Source: Dyadobacter diqingensis
GTDB lineage: Bacteria; Bacteroidota; Bacteroidia; Cytophagales; Spirosomataceae
Assembly: GCF_024220585.1 (NCBI RefSeq)
Contig: NZ_JAMXKF010000001.1
Span: forward strand, 248,001 to 312,000
DNA length: 64,000 nucleotides
Reading direction: 5' to 3'
Positions 45,176 through 53,329 of the stretch are shown piece after piece. Below the pieces are notes generated by a model. It did no database searches, had not been told where the DNA came from, and worked only from the letters and a program-made list of their open reading frames with translations. Numbering within the stretch: the first letter of the stretch is position 1; each line of letters begins with the position of its first letter. The position numbers and the translations under genes are program-made.

Positions 45176-45892
45176 ATGACCAAACACAAATTCCCCAAAA
45201 CACTATTCTCAGCAATCGTCGTCGGCTGTATGTTTTTGGGTTCGACTTCACTTTTCGCACAGGTGAAAATCGGAACGAACCCCACGACGATTAATGCGGC
45301 CAATAACCTGGAGGTGGAAGCCACTGCGGCTGGACGGATAACAAGTGTTGACAAAACAACCGGACAAGTGACGATTAAGGACGGTACCGAAGGAATGGGG
45401 AAATTACTTAGTTCGGATGCAAATGGCGGTGCCAGTTGGAAAAATGCATCTACGCTTAACATTCCAATAACTGCCTTCACCGGCTACAATACAACAGATG
45501 TATTGATAACCACCGCTACAACAGGTCCGGTCCCAATTCCATTTGCCGTCACAAATCCGTCTTCCGATTGGAGTGCTGCAACCAATGAATATACAATTCC
45601 CTCAGCCGGAGTTTACCGTCTTGAATTTAACGCTCTGGTGGATAATTTAAATTCAAGCCCCGGAAAGACTTATTGGAATCAGTTTGTAGCAATAATAGCC
45701 GGGCCTAAAATTGCCTCTTATCAATTGAACGGCGGTAGTTACACTTGGGGTCCCAACATGTTTGTCACTTCTTATTTCTCAGGAGGAGAAAAAGTCAGAG
45801 TTCAGGTTGCCTCTTACAATCCAGCAACCGCATTAATTGTAGACAATCTGATTTTTAAAGGAGCAAATATCACTGTTACCAAAGTAAACTAA
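45176..45892 (+). CDS. Array protein 13: short N-module, C1q/TNF-like C-terminus
   Basis: 238 residues. The first ~100 nt are almost the same as protein 14's and the leader AACCAAACACACACATG is the same. N-module 'NNLEVEATAAGRITSVDKTT'. C-domain: 'NPSSDWSAATNEYTIPSAGV' then YRLEFNA, 'FVAIIAGPKIASYQL', 'SYFSGGEKVRVQVASYNP'. It fits a jelly-roll fold. Confidence 0.8.
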   Translation: MTKHKFPKTLFSAIVVGCMFLGSTSLFAQVKIGTNPTTINAANNLEVEATAAGRITSVDKTTGQVTIKDGTEGMGKLLSSDANGGASWKNASTLNIPITAFTGYNTTDVLITTATTGPVPIPFAVTNPSSDWSAATNEYTIPSAGVYRLEFNALVDNLNSSPGKTYWNQFVAIIAGPKIASYQLNGGSYTWGPNMFVTSYFSGGEKVRVQVASYNPATALIVDNLIFKGANITVTKVN

Positions 45893-45949
45893 ACACATTA
45901 AAAACTCAAAACTTTTTAATCATCCTTTCAACTAAAACCAAACACACAC

Positions 45950-46621
45950 ATGACCAAACACAAATTCCCCAAAACACTATTCTCAGCGATTGTAGTCGGC
46001 TGCATGTTTTTGGGCTCGACTTCACTTTTCGCACAGGTGAAAATCGGAACAAATCCGACGACGATTAATCCGGCTAATAACCTGGAAGTAGAAGCAGCGA
46101 CCACAGGCAGAAAAACGAGTGTAAACAAAACTACCGGGCAGGTTACCATCGCCGACGGAACAGAAGGAAATGGTAGAATGCTGACTTCGGATGCGGTCGG
46201 TGGTGCGAGCTGGAAGGAGCCTCTGACAGGAACAATGCTTAACGGTACAACGGCGCCTGCTGTAAATTTACCTGGCTTTTCACAAACACAGATGGTTTAT
46301 TCGGGAGCATCGATAACCTTCCCTAAGCCAGGAACCTATATCGTATATGCTAAGTGGACCATATTTAATCCCGCCACTAACTATTCCGCCAGCGATCCGG
46401 GCCACTGTTTTATCAACACCTGCTTGTCTACCAGTACTTCTACCAATACGCAAACCTCGATTTCTGCTCAATGGGTATACGTAAGCCATGGTACAACAAA
46501 TTCAGTTCCAAGTTTTCGGGTGACTGCAACGGCCGGACAAACCTTTTACTTCTGGTACTACACCGGATTTGTGACGGGACAGGTGAGTATGGATGATACC
46601 TATGCTTTGGGGCCGTTCTGA
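45950..46621 (+). CDS. Array protein 14: short N-module, divergent beta-rich C-terminus
   Basis: 223 residues, the shortest of the tandem array proteins. The signal peptide and N-module are near copies of protein 13. The C-domain ('ITFPKPGTYIVYAKWTIFNP', 'FRVTATAGQTFYFWYYTGF') is beta-rich but does not match the others closely; two Cys lie in 'HCFINTCLS'. The gene is intact and ends 79 bp before the truncated copy. Confidence 0.75.
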   Translation: MTKHKFPKTLFSAIVVGCMFLGSTSLFAQVKIGTNPTTINPANNLEVEAATTGRKTSVNKTTGQVTIADGTEGNGRMLTSDAVGGASWKEPLTGTMLNGTTAPAVNLPGFSQTQMVYSGASITFPKPGTYIVYAKWTIFNPATNYSASDPGHCFINTCLSTSTSTNTQTSISAQWVYVSHGTTNSVPSFRVTATAGQTFYFWYYTGFVTGQVSMDDTYALGPF

Positions 46622-46699
46622 CAACGTATAAACCAGACAGAATTTACATGCAAATCAATAATCATTTCAATCAATTTTTCAACTAAAACCAATACACAC

Positions 46700-46762
46700 A
46701 TGACTAAACACCGATTGACAAAAATGCTGATGGCTACGGAGGTCGGGCTTTCATTCACTTAA
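46700..46762 (+). pseudogene. Truncated 15th array member
   Basis: A 20-codon frame with the array leader AACCAATACACACATG and an array-type start (MTKHRLTKMLMATEVGLSFT), then a stop. It lacks the end of the signal peptide, the N-module and the C-domain. It marks the 3' edge of the array and looks like a deletion or recombination remnant. Confidence 0.7.
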
Positions 46763-46860
46763 AATCTTCCGGTTGGTAACCGGTACCTGTTTAACCCGCG
46801 AGAGAAACGCGCTCTATCAATTAAAAAAATTATTACACACAAGTTAACATATTTTAAAAA

Positions 46861-48111
46861 ATGGAAAAACCATACATCAATCCTTTCCGTATGCAGGGCT
46901 GGATCAAATTAATGTCTTCGGCAGCATTGGTGGCATCGATCGTTACCGCTCCGTTTAGCAACGCACAGGCCCAGGAAGGATCTCAGGGCAACACCACTAT
47001 TTTCGGCAGCGCCGAGATGACGTTTTTCGGTAATCATGATTTCGTAACCGGCGGTGCAGGCACCCAGCCTGGCGTGATCCTTACCGAGCGTGCGACAGCG
47101 TCGATCAGTTATCTTAACTTCTTCGGAAACGGGCTTACAAGCACCGGCGCTTCTGATGCAGGTTATGTCGATGGTTATGTAAGAAAGTACGGAACGGGGC
47201 AGTTTATTTTCCCAACGGGAGATAACGGATTTTTAGGACAGTTTGCTGCTTCGGCCAATGGGACGAATGGAGCCTATTTCCACGCAGATCCTACAAGTGC
47301 TGTAACCAACAATCTTTTTACCGGCACCAACTATCCTGTCCTGCCTGCTGGCGGTCCTTTTGCCACAACAGCCAAAGCTTCTACCGTAGGAGCTGTAAGC
47401 ACGATTGAATACTGGGATATCAACGGGGCTACCACCACGCCGATCACCTTAACATGGGATACCGGAAGTGATGTTACTACCCTGACTGGCGGTACACTTT
47501 CAAAACTGATCATCGTTGGCTGGAACACCGCGTTATCGCAATGGGTAAAAATCCCGGCTACGGTAAACGTAACTTCCGTATTGGGAGGAGCGAGTACTTT
47601 AACGGCAGGTTCCATCACGACCAATGCAAGTATTGTCCCGAACACATACAGCGTATATACACTGGGGACACAGGTGCCAGACCTTACGCCAACAACGGAT
47701 ATCGACGGTTTCAGTTTCCCAACTGCGGGTACCAGCAAAGATTTCATCATCAATCTGTATGAGATCAATGACGTACTTGCCACAGGTCTGATTAGATTCC
47801 GTATCACAAAGTTGTCAGCTTTTAACATTACCTACCCGACTACCAGTGGTACATCTGCCGTTTTCGGCGGCACTGCAAATGAAAACGGCAACTGGGATTT
47901 CACGGAAAATGCAAGTTTCATTACCATCACGGCAAAAGCAGGGGTAACCATACCGGCCAACGGCCAGGCAGCCCTCGGTTTTAACATTACACGAAAACCA
48001 GGTGTAGCCAGCGGAACGGCACAGAATATTACTGCAACCATTATCAGCGGATCAGGCGGAGAAGTATTCTTCGGAAATAACCAGGTAATTACCACAGTAA
48101 CAGCGAACTAA
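46861..48111 (+). CDS. Exported protein with 'QGSQGNT' head domain
   Basis: 416 residues with a long signal peptide (ending 'SNAQAQ'). The first ~170 mature residues ('EGSQGNTTIFGSAEMTFFGN', 'FVTGGAGTQPG', 'GYVDGYVRKYGTGQFIFPTG') recur at the N-terminus of the 945-residue protein at 53330. The rest is beta-rich ('SVYTLGTQVPDLTPTTDIDG'). It has no T9SS sorting tail of its own. It sits between the array and a T9SS protein 31 bp downstream, with which it is probably cotranscribed. Confidence 0.75.
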   Translation: MEKPYINPFRMQGWIKLMSSAALVASIVTAPFSNAQAQEGSQGNTTIFGSAEMTFFGNHDFVTGGAGTQPGVILTERATASISYLNFFGNGLTSTGASDAGYVDGYVRKYGTGQFIFPTGDNGFLGQFAASANGTNGAYFHADPTSAVTNNLFTGTNYPVLPAGGPFATTAKASTVGAVSTIEYWDINGATTTPITLTWDTGSDVTTLTGGTLSKLIIVGWNTALSQWVKIPATVNVTSVLGGASTLTAGSITTNASIVPNTYSVYTLGTQVPDLTPTTDIDGFSFPTAGTSKDFIINLYEINDVLATGLIRFRITKLSAFNITYPTTSGTSAVFGGTANENGNWDFTENASFITITAKAGVTIPANGQAALGFNITRKPGVASGTAQNITATIISGSGGEVFFGNNQVITTVTAN

Positions 48112-48142
48112 AATTGTCATTCACTACTATAAAGATTTTATC

Positions 48143-49489
48143 ATGAAAAAGATCATTAGCTATTTCACATTAGTCTTGGGAATCCTGGCTTTCCAGTTCA
48201 GCTATGCACAGGATGTCAGTATCAATATTCAAACACAAGATCCATCGATTCCGATAGGTACTTCTACGACTGTTTTGGTTACCATCTGTAACGAAGATCC
48301 AAGTCCAATCGACGCGCCAACAAACAAATTGCGCCCGCAGATTTCTGTTTCACCCAACGCAACCATTACGGGAGCAACCAACGTGGATGGGTCTCCGCTT
48401 ACGGGCTGGAATGTTGTAAGTACAACAACGGGAAATGCCAACTCAATCAGATTGGTTAATACTACCGTACTTCTTAATGGTGACTGCCAGCAATTCCGTG
48501 TAACAATTTTAGGAACTGTAATCAGTGGTCCTACAAACTTTAACGGTAGTCTTGGATTTGTAGGGCCTCAAACACCTGGGAATAACCCTGCCAATGACAA
48601 TAGTTCTACCAGCGTAGCTGTTACAGCTGCTCCTCCGGTAGCGACTAACGACTTAATATCAACACCAAATAATACTCCGATTCTTATTCCAGTACCTGGC
48701 AACGATATACCGGGTGGTGCCGCGTTAGTACCAGGATCTGTTTTGATCACTGACCCTGCTGACGGTACACCTAAAACTACCGTAACCATACCAGGAGAAG
48801 GAACTTATGTGGTGAATACATCGACTGGTGAGGTTACCTTCACTCCGGTGTCAACATTTACGGGGCTGACAACACCGGTTCTTTACACGATCACAGATGC
48901 AAACGGTTTAACTTCAAACACTGCAACGATTACAGTTGACGTTGGCGTGTTACCGGTAACACTTGTTTCATTCAACGTAGTAAAAGAAGGCAAAGTTGCC
49001 ATACTTAACTGGGCAACAACGGCTGAAACAAACAGCGATCATTTCGAAATTCAACACAGCGTTTCCGGAAAAGAGTGGAATAAGATCGGGACGGTTGCAT
49101 CAAATGGCGAGAGTTCAGTTAGACAGAACTACAACTTTACAGACAAAAATCCTGTGAACGGAGAAAACCTGTACCGTTTGAAAATGATCGATAAAGACCA
49201 GACTTATGCGTACAGCCGTATTCAGAGTGTGAAATTTGATGGCTTGAAAATTCAGTCGGTTAGCATTTACCCTAACCCATCTGCTGACAGATTGTTCATC
49301 AAAGACGCGGATCTTGCACAGCTGAAACAAGCTTCTATTCTGGATATGACAGGACGTGCAATATTCAGTACCAACAAAGTTGACGCGGACGGAATCAACG
49401 TAAGCAAACTTCCTTTGGGAACTTACGTTCTTCACATTACCAACTTAAATGGAACATCAAGCAGCCACAAAATTGTGATTGTAAGATAA
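48143..49489 (+). CDS. T9SS-exported surface protein (Ig-like domains)
   Basis: 448 residues. Signal peptide ('LAFQFSYAQ'), an N-terminal beta domain, a cadherin/Ig-like stretch with 'NDLISTPNNTPILIPVPGND' and 'TPVLYTITDANGLTS', a fibronectin-like segment common to this locus ('LPVTLVSFNVVKEGKVAILNW' split: LPVTLVSFNVVKEGK; 'NSDHFEIQHSVSGKEW'; 'YAYSRIQSVKF'), and a type A T9SS sorting domain ('SIYPNPSADRLFI', 'LPLGTYVLHI', 'KIVIVR'). It should be exported through the outer membrane and anchored or released. Confidence 0.88.
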   Translation: MKKIISYFTLVLGILAFQFSYAQDVSINIQTQDPSIPIGTSTTVLVTICNEDPSPIDAPTNKLRPQISVSPNATITGATNVDGSPLTGWNVVSTTTGNANSIRLVNTTVLLNGDCQQFRVTILGTVISGPTNFNGSLGFVGPQTPGNNPANDNSSTSVAVTAAPPVATNDLISTPNNTPILIPVPGNDIPGGAALVPGSVLITDPADGTPKTTVTIPGEGTYVVNTSTGEVTFTPVSTFTGLTTPVLYTITDANGLTSNTATITVDVGVLPVTLVSFNVVKEGKVAILNWATTAETNSDHFEIQHSVSGKEWNKIGTVASNGESSVRQNYNFTDKNPVNGENLYRLKMIDKDQTYAYSRIQSVKFDGLKIQSVSIYPNPSADRLFIKDADLAQLKQASILDMTGRAIFSTNKVDADGINVSKLPLGTYVLHITNLNGTSSSHKIVIVR

Positions 49490-49500
49490 CAGAGCGATCG

Positions 49501-49545
49501 TCTTTCGGCGGTCGGTTATCAACGACTACTGGAAGCCGAAAAGCT
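49501..49545. repeat. Interspersed 'TCTTTCGGCGGTCGG' repeat copy
   Basis: TCTTTCGGCGGTCGG followed 22 bp later by AAGCCGAAAAGC. The arms CTTTCGGC and GCCGAAAAG are nearly complementary. Related to the elements at 1616, 7232 and 33575. Confidence 0.45.
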
Positions 49546-49566
49546 AACTAAATTGTGGAATTCTGA

Positions 49567-49599
49567 ATATCCTCCTGCCTTGCGGGGGGATATTTTTTT
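49567..49599 (+). terminator. Intrinsic terminator after the 448-residue T9SS protein gene
   Basis: ATATCCTCCTGC-CTT-GCGGGGGGATAT forms an imperfect 12-bp stem, followed by TTTTTTT. It ends the transcript that contains the gene ending at 49489. Confidence 0.75.
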
Positions 49600-49832
49600 G
49601 TTGCCTGACCAGGTTTTTATGCTCAAAACGATTGCCGTATGAAAAGTTTGCATAAGATGTGACCGCTGTATTATATACCCGTATTCAGAGCAACATGAGT
49701 GTAAATTTTATCTTTTTAACCTTAATCCATTTTAATAATCAATGATTAGTAAAACAATGAAAAGCCAGTCTGTGTACTCATCAAATGGAAAACAATTCAT
49801 GAAATATTCCACTCTAAAACCCAAACAAGATC

Positions 49833-52238
49833 ATGAATTCAGACAAATTTACCCGCGCGATACTGCTTGCAGTATTGATGATGGCATCCTTCCGTTTCGC
49901 TATGGGACAGTGCACTGCCCCAAACGATCCAACGTCAGCCAAGGTCAACAGTACAAACTGTTCGACGCCTAACGGCAGTATTACTTTTTCGGCTCCCAAT
50001 CCTGCCACGCATGTATTCAGCATTGATGGCGGTGCCACTTTCGCTGCTGCCGGAGTCGTCACTTTTTCAGGACTTGATGCTGGCACTTATCCTACCGTCG
50101 CCAAACTTGTTTCTACCGGATGTGTTTCCGCCGTTGTAAACAAAACGATTACAAAACCAACATTTGCCGCAGGTTCCGACCAGAACATCTGTAAAAATCA
50201 GACAATCAACACGGCCGCTACGGCCAGCTCAGGTGCCAGCTGGACGGCCGACCCGGGCAACCCCGCCGTTGCCATCATTAGTAATGCCTCAGACCCTACC
50301 ACGTTAATCAAAGGTTTTACGACCACTGGTACTTACAACTTTCATTGGGGTAACGCCACCTGTTCAGATATGCTGGTAGTAACCGTCAGCAATTGCGACA
50401 GTCCGATCGGATGCGTTAACTCGGCTTTTTTAATTCAGCAAACCACATCGTTTTCCTCTCCCATCGACCTGCTTACGGTTGATATCAATACCGGAGCGCA
50501 AAGTACAATTCACTCGGATATCACCAATCCCAATCGCTCCATAAACCTCAACGCCATGGGTTATAATGTTACGGATGGTGAGCTATGGGGCAGTCAGCAG
50601 CATGATAATTTCCCGCCAAATGTAGTTGGCACCGGAACCATTTTCAGACTGGGGGCAGATGGGATTCCTCATTATTTCAGGATTCCGGGGTTGTACAACG
50701 CAGGCTATAACTCGGGGACAATCGACAATAACGGCATCTTATACCTGTATGATAAAGACGGGGATCTTTTCAGGGTTGATGTGAACCCGGCATCCCCTAC
50801 CTATCTGACATTATTGTCCAAATCCAATACCGCTGCCATGAACATTTCGGATTTTGCCTATAATCCGGTGGATGGATTCATATACGCTGTGTCCAACACA
50901 TCTGCACATCAGTTGTATAAAATCAATCCGGCCACCGGTGCAGTCACTACGATTGGAAATGTTTCAGGCGGATCAGGTTTTGGATCCGGTTCCATAGGTG
51001 CGGCTTACTTTGATGCACAGGGGAATTTGTATGTGGGAGATAACCAGTCCGGGGGAATTTACAAGATCAACACGGTACAAAATGTGACGGGCAATGTGAC
51101 TGCCGTGCTGCGTTCTCAGGGACAACCATCAAGTGGCAATGACGGCGCGCTTTGCCATAATGCCTGTGTAAAACCGGATGCCGGGCCTGACATCCCCAAA
51201 ATTTGCATGACCGGCTCCGCAACCATGGCGGCAACACAGGTTTCGGGAATTCAATGGCTGGCACAGGCCGGCAATCCCGGAACAGCCACGATAGCCGATC
51301 CGATGAATGCCCATACGACAATCAGCGGATTCACCGCACCGGGGGTTTATTATTTCATATGGAGTAATGGAGGCAGCTGTAATGATATTGCCACGGTAAC
51401 GGTTGTCGACAATTGTGTAATAGATACGAAAGTGGTGAATTTATGCTGTCCGCTTTTTCCGGTTATTATTTGTAACACCGTCGGCGCTGCCGGGCATGAT
51501 GCCAGCACAACATACACCGTAGGTACACTGTCCGCAACAGATATGCTTCAGGGGGCTATTTCAATTGATGCGAACGGTTGCGCGGTTTGGTCACCTGCCA
51601 CCAAACCAACAGCTGTGGTGCATACCTTCATCGCTGCCTGTAACGGTGCGGTTTGCGATACTACTTTCATCACGATCAATCCACCGTTCGACCCATGTCC
51701 GATGCCCGTGACCTTAATCAGTTTCACAGCTACAAAAATGGATAATGCAGCCGTGAATCTTGACTGGATCACTTCCAGCGAAGTAAACAGCCGGGAATTT
51801 CAGGTAGAAAAAAGTGTGGACGCAAAAAACTGGGCAATCTTACAAACGGTGCCTGCAGCCAATGAGAGCAAAACCAATCGCAATTATAGAGGTTTGGATC
51901 AAACCCCCTTTTCAGGTATGAATTATTACCGTCTGAAAATGATTGACCTGGATGATAGCTTTGCTTACAGCCGTATCCAGAGCATCGATGCAGGAGAAAC
52001 GATAACGACCAGTCTGTTTCCGAACCCGGTGTCGGGCACACTCAATATCCGTGCTTCACAATGGGATAAAGTACAGCGTGTGGATCTTATTAATCTGGCT
52101 GGTGTTTCTGTTTATCAGTCTGGCGGCGGGAGCCCTTCCGTTATCAATGTAAAAGGATTCCCGGCAGGGTTATATCTGGTTCGCCTGACTTATACTGACG
52201 GCTCTTTGCGTATTAATAAAGTAACGATTACCAGATAG
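49833..52238 (+). CDS. T9SS-exported multidomain surface protein with DUF6923-like domain
   Basis: 801 residues with a signal peptide ('SFRFAMGQ'). An N-terminal SprB-like/Ig repeat ('GSITFSAPNPATHVFSIDGG', 'VSTGCVSAVVNKTITKP') is followed by a propeller-like DUF6923 region ('LLTVDINTGAQ', 'ISDFAYNPVDGFIYAVSNTS', 'YKINPATGAVTTIGNVSGG'). Cys-rich linkers and the locus-typical fibronectin-like segment ('MPVTLISFTATKMDNAAVNL', 'YAYSRIQS'-type 'FAYSRIQS') come next. It ends with a T9SS sorting domain ('SLFPNPVSGTLNIR', 'FPAGLYLVRLTY', 'KVTITR'). Probably a surface adhesin-like or binding protein; the ligand is unknown. Confidence 0.85.
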   Translation: MNSDKFTRAILLAVLMMASFRFAMGQCTAPNDPTSAKVNSTNCSTPNGSITFSAPNPATHVFSIDGGATFAAAGVVTFSGLDAGTYPTVAKLVSTGCVSAVVNKTITKPTFAAGSDQNICKNQTINTAATASSGASWTADPGNPAVAIISNASDPTTLIKGFTTTGTYNFHWGNATCSDMLVVTVSNCDSPIGCVNSAFLIQQTTSFSSPIDLLTVDINTGAQSTIHSDITNPNRSINLNAMGYNVTDGELWGSQQHDNFPPNVVGTGTIFRLGADGIPHYFRIPGLYNAGYNSGTIDNNGILYLYDKDGDLFRVDVNPASPTYLTLLSKSNTAAMNISDFAYNPVDGFIYAVSNTSAHQLYKINPATGAVTTIGNVSGGSGFGSGSIGAAYFDAQGNLYVGDNQSGGIYKINTVQNVTGNVTAVLRSQGQPSSGNDGALCHNACVKPDAGPDIPKICMTGSATMAATQVSGIQWLAQAGNPGTATIADPMNAHTTISGFTAPGVYYFIWSNGGSCNDIATVTVVDNCVIDTKVVNLCCPLFPVIICNTVGAAGHDASTTYTVGTLSATDMLQGAISIDANGCAVWSPATKPTAVVHTFIAACNGAVCDTTFITINPPFDPCPMPVTLISFTATKMDNAAVNLDWITSSEVNSREFQVEKSVDAKNWAILQTVPAANESKTNRNYRGLDQTPFSGMNYYRLKMIDLDDSFAYSRIQSIDAGETITTSLFPNPVSGTLNIRASQWDKVQRVDLINLAGVSVYQSGGGSPSVINVKGFPAGLYLVRLTYTDGSLRINKVTITR

Positions 52239-52602
52239 AAAAACTTTAACGGCTGGAATTTCGTAAATTGTTTCGGTTGAGACAAATCCTCTTTCTGTGT
52301 GAAGGAGGATTTGTTTTGTATGAAACCAGGCTGTTATAAAGCAGTATCACCATTCAGATTTCAGGCGTCCTCTTTAATTTCATTCACGTCTTCCCATTTC
52401 TCTACATACAATAATTAGTTTAAATCATCACATAGATATCTTTCTACAAATCAGACATTCAACCCTCTACAATCTACTACATAATTCGTCCCTAGCTTTG
52501 CCTTACAGTAAGGTCTTACCCTGTTTCACCCTCAATAATCTGCTATACACGACATTATATATTTTTCCCACAACAATCATCCAAATTTTATTAATCAATC
52601 AA
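52239..52602. other. Intergenic region with terminator and TCTACAAA leader
   Basis: It contains the terminator at 52282-52318, then an AT-rich leader with TCTACAAA at 52443-52450 and a nearby CTCTACAATCTACTAC. An in-frame extension of the next gene back to 52498 shows no signal peptide and is not used. Confidence 0.55.
52282..52318 (+). terminator. Intrinsic terminator after the 801-residue surface protein gene
   Basis: ACAAATCCTC...GAGGATTTGT, a perfect 10-bp stem with a 13-nt loop, followed by TTTG. It lies 44 bp past the stop. Confidence 0.75.
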
Positions 52603-53265
52603 ATGAAGAAAAAACTACAATTCTCAACGAAACTTTTTGCAGCTGCTTTTGCATCAGCCCTTCTTTTAACTTCTTCCTCACTCTTTGCACAGGTAAAAAT
52701 CGGATCCAATTCGGAAACGATCGGAACCAATAACAACCTGGAAGTAGAGGCTGCCAACGGGAAGAAAACCGTTGTAACGAAAGATCTGGGGAAACTGATC
52801 GTTGACGGCAATGCACAGGTAAAAACATTACCGGCCGCGGCCCTGACAGACCAAAGTGTTGCCGCTGATGCAAACGGAAATTTGACTGCAAGACCTAACG
52901 TTACCGTAGCCCCACTTACGCTACTTGCCGGGCGCTTTGATGATACGCAGGTTGGCATCACTGGTGTAAACGCAGTTAGAACAGGCAATGTGGTATGTCT
53001 GGAAGGTAACATTTTTGCAAAGGCAACATTGGCTCCCAATGAGAATACCAACGAATACCGTATAGCACTAATCCCGGCGGGTTTCAGACCTCGGGTTCCA
53101 ACACAGCTGACAGGTGGTAACCTTGGAGCGGTGCATGCCGATGCCTGGGAACAATATACTGCTGTAATTTACACCAATGGCGCGGTGGGTTTTTATATCG
53201 TTGATGGCGAGTTTACAATTAATCGTTTGGTTACCGTAAACGGTATATGTTATGTAGTTGATTAA
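52603..53265 (+). CDS. Displaced array relative: exported protein with tail-fibre-like C-terminus
   Basis: 220 residues from the ATG at 52603, which opens the signal peptide ('LLLTSSSLFAQ'). The N-module is a shortened array type ('VKIGSNSETIGTNNNLEVEA', 'KKTVVTKDLGKLIVDGNAQV'). The C-domain differs from all array members: 'RTGNVVCLEGNIFAKATLAP' and 'IPAGFRPRVP' are reminiscent of phage tail-fibre head domains that contain 'LPAGFRP'. It lies 6 kb past the array, between two large surface-protein genes. Confidence 0.75.
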   Translation: MKKKLQFSTKLFAAAFASALLLTSSSLFAQVKIGSNSETIGTNNNLEVEAANGKKTVVTKDLGKLIVDGNAQVKTLPAAALTDQSVAADANGNLTARPNVTVAPLTLLAGRFDDTQVGITGVNAVRTGNVVCLEGNIFAKATLAPNENTNEYRIALIPAGFRPRVPTQLTGGNLGAVHADAWEQYTAVIYTNGAVGFYIVDGEFTINRLVTVNGICYVVD

Positions 53266-53329
53266 TGCTTTCAGCCTCTGATCAAAGTGAAAAGAGGAAA
53301 AACATTACAGCCTTATAACTTCTATCTCG

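Larger units (their letters stand above)
34749..46762 (+). repeat. Tandem array of paralogous exported-protein genes (14 intact, 1 truncated)
   Basis: Fifteen consecutive same-strand genes share a signal peptide ending FAQ and a ~60-residue module beginning VKIGTNPTTIN and ending in TSDANG-ASW. The module is conserved at DNA level, while the downstream halves differ strongly. The last genes (42399 onward) also share the leader AACCAAAYACACACATG. No recombinase, reverse transcriptase or transposase gene is in the array. Confidence 0.9.
49490..49832. other. Intergenic region with repeat and terminator
   Basis: It holds an interspersed GC-rich repeat copy (49501-49545), the terminator at 49567-49599, and an AT-rich promoter-like stretch before the 801-residue protein gene. 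A short frame from 49742 overlaps the next gene's start and has no coding features, so it is not called. Confidence 0.55.

Noticed and set aside
34749..46621. Repeated minus-strand open frames inside each array gene
   Set aside because: They recur only because the conserved 5' module leaves its reverse strand open. They have no signal peptide with a sensible mature part, no promoter, and follow the codon pattern of the plus-strand genes.
34749..53265. Diversity-generating retroelement as the source of tail variation
   Set aside because: No reverse transcriptase gene and no adenine-biased template/variable repeat pair is visible in the window. The variation covers whole domains, which fits recombination better.
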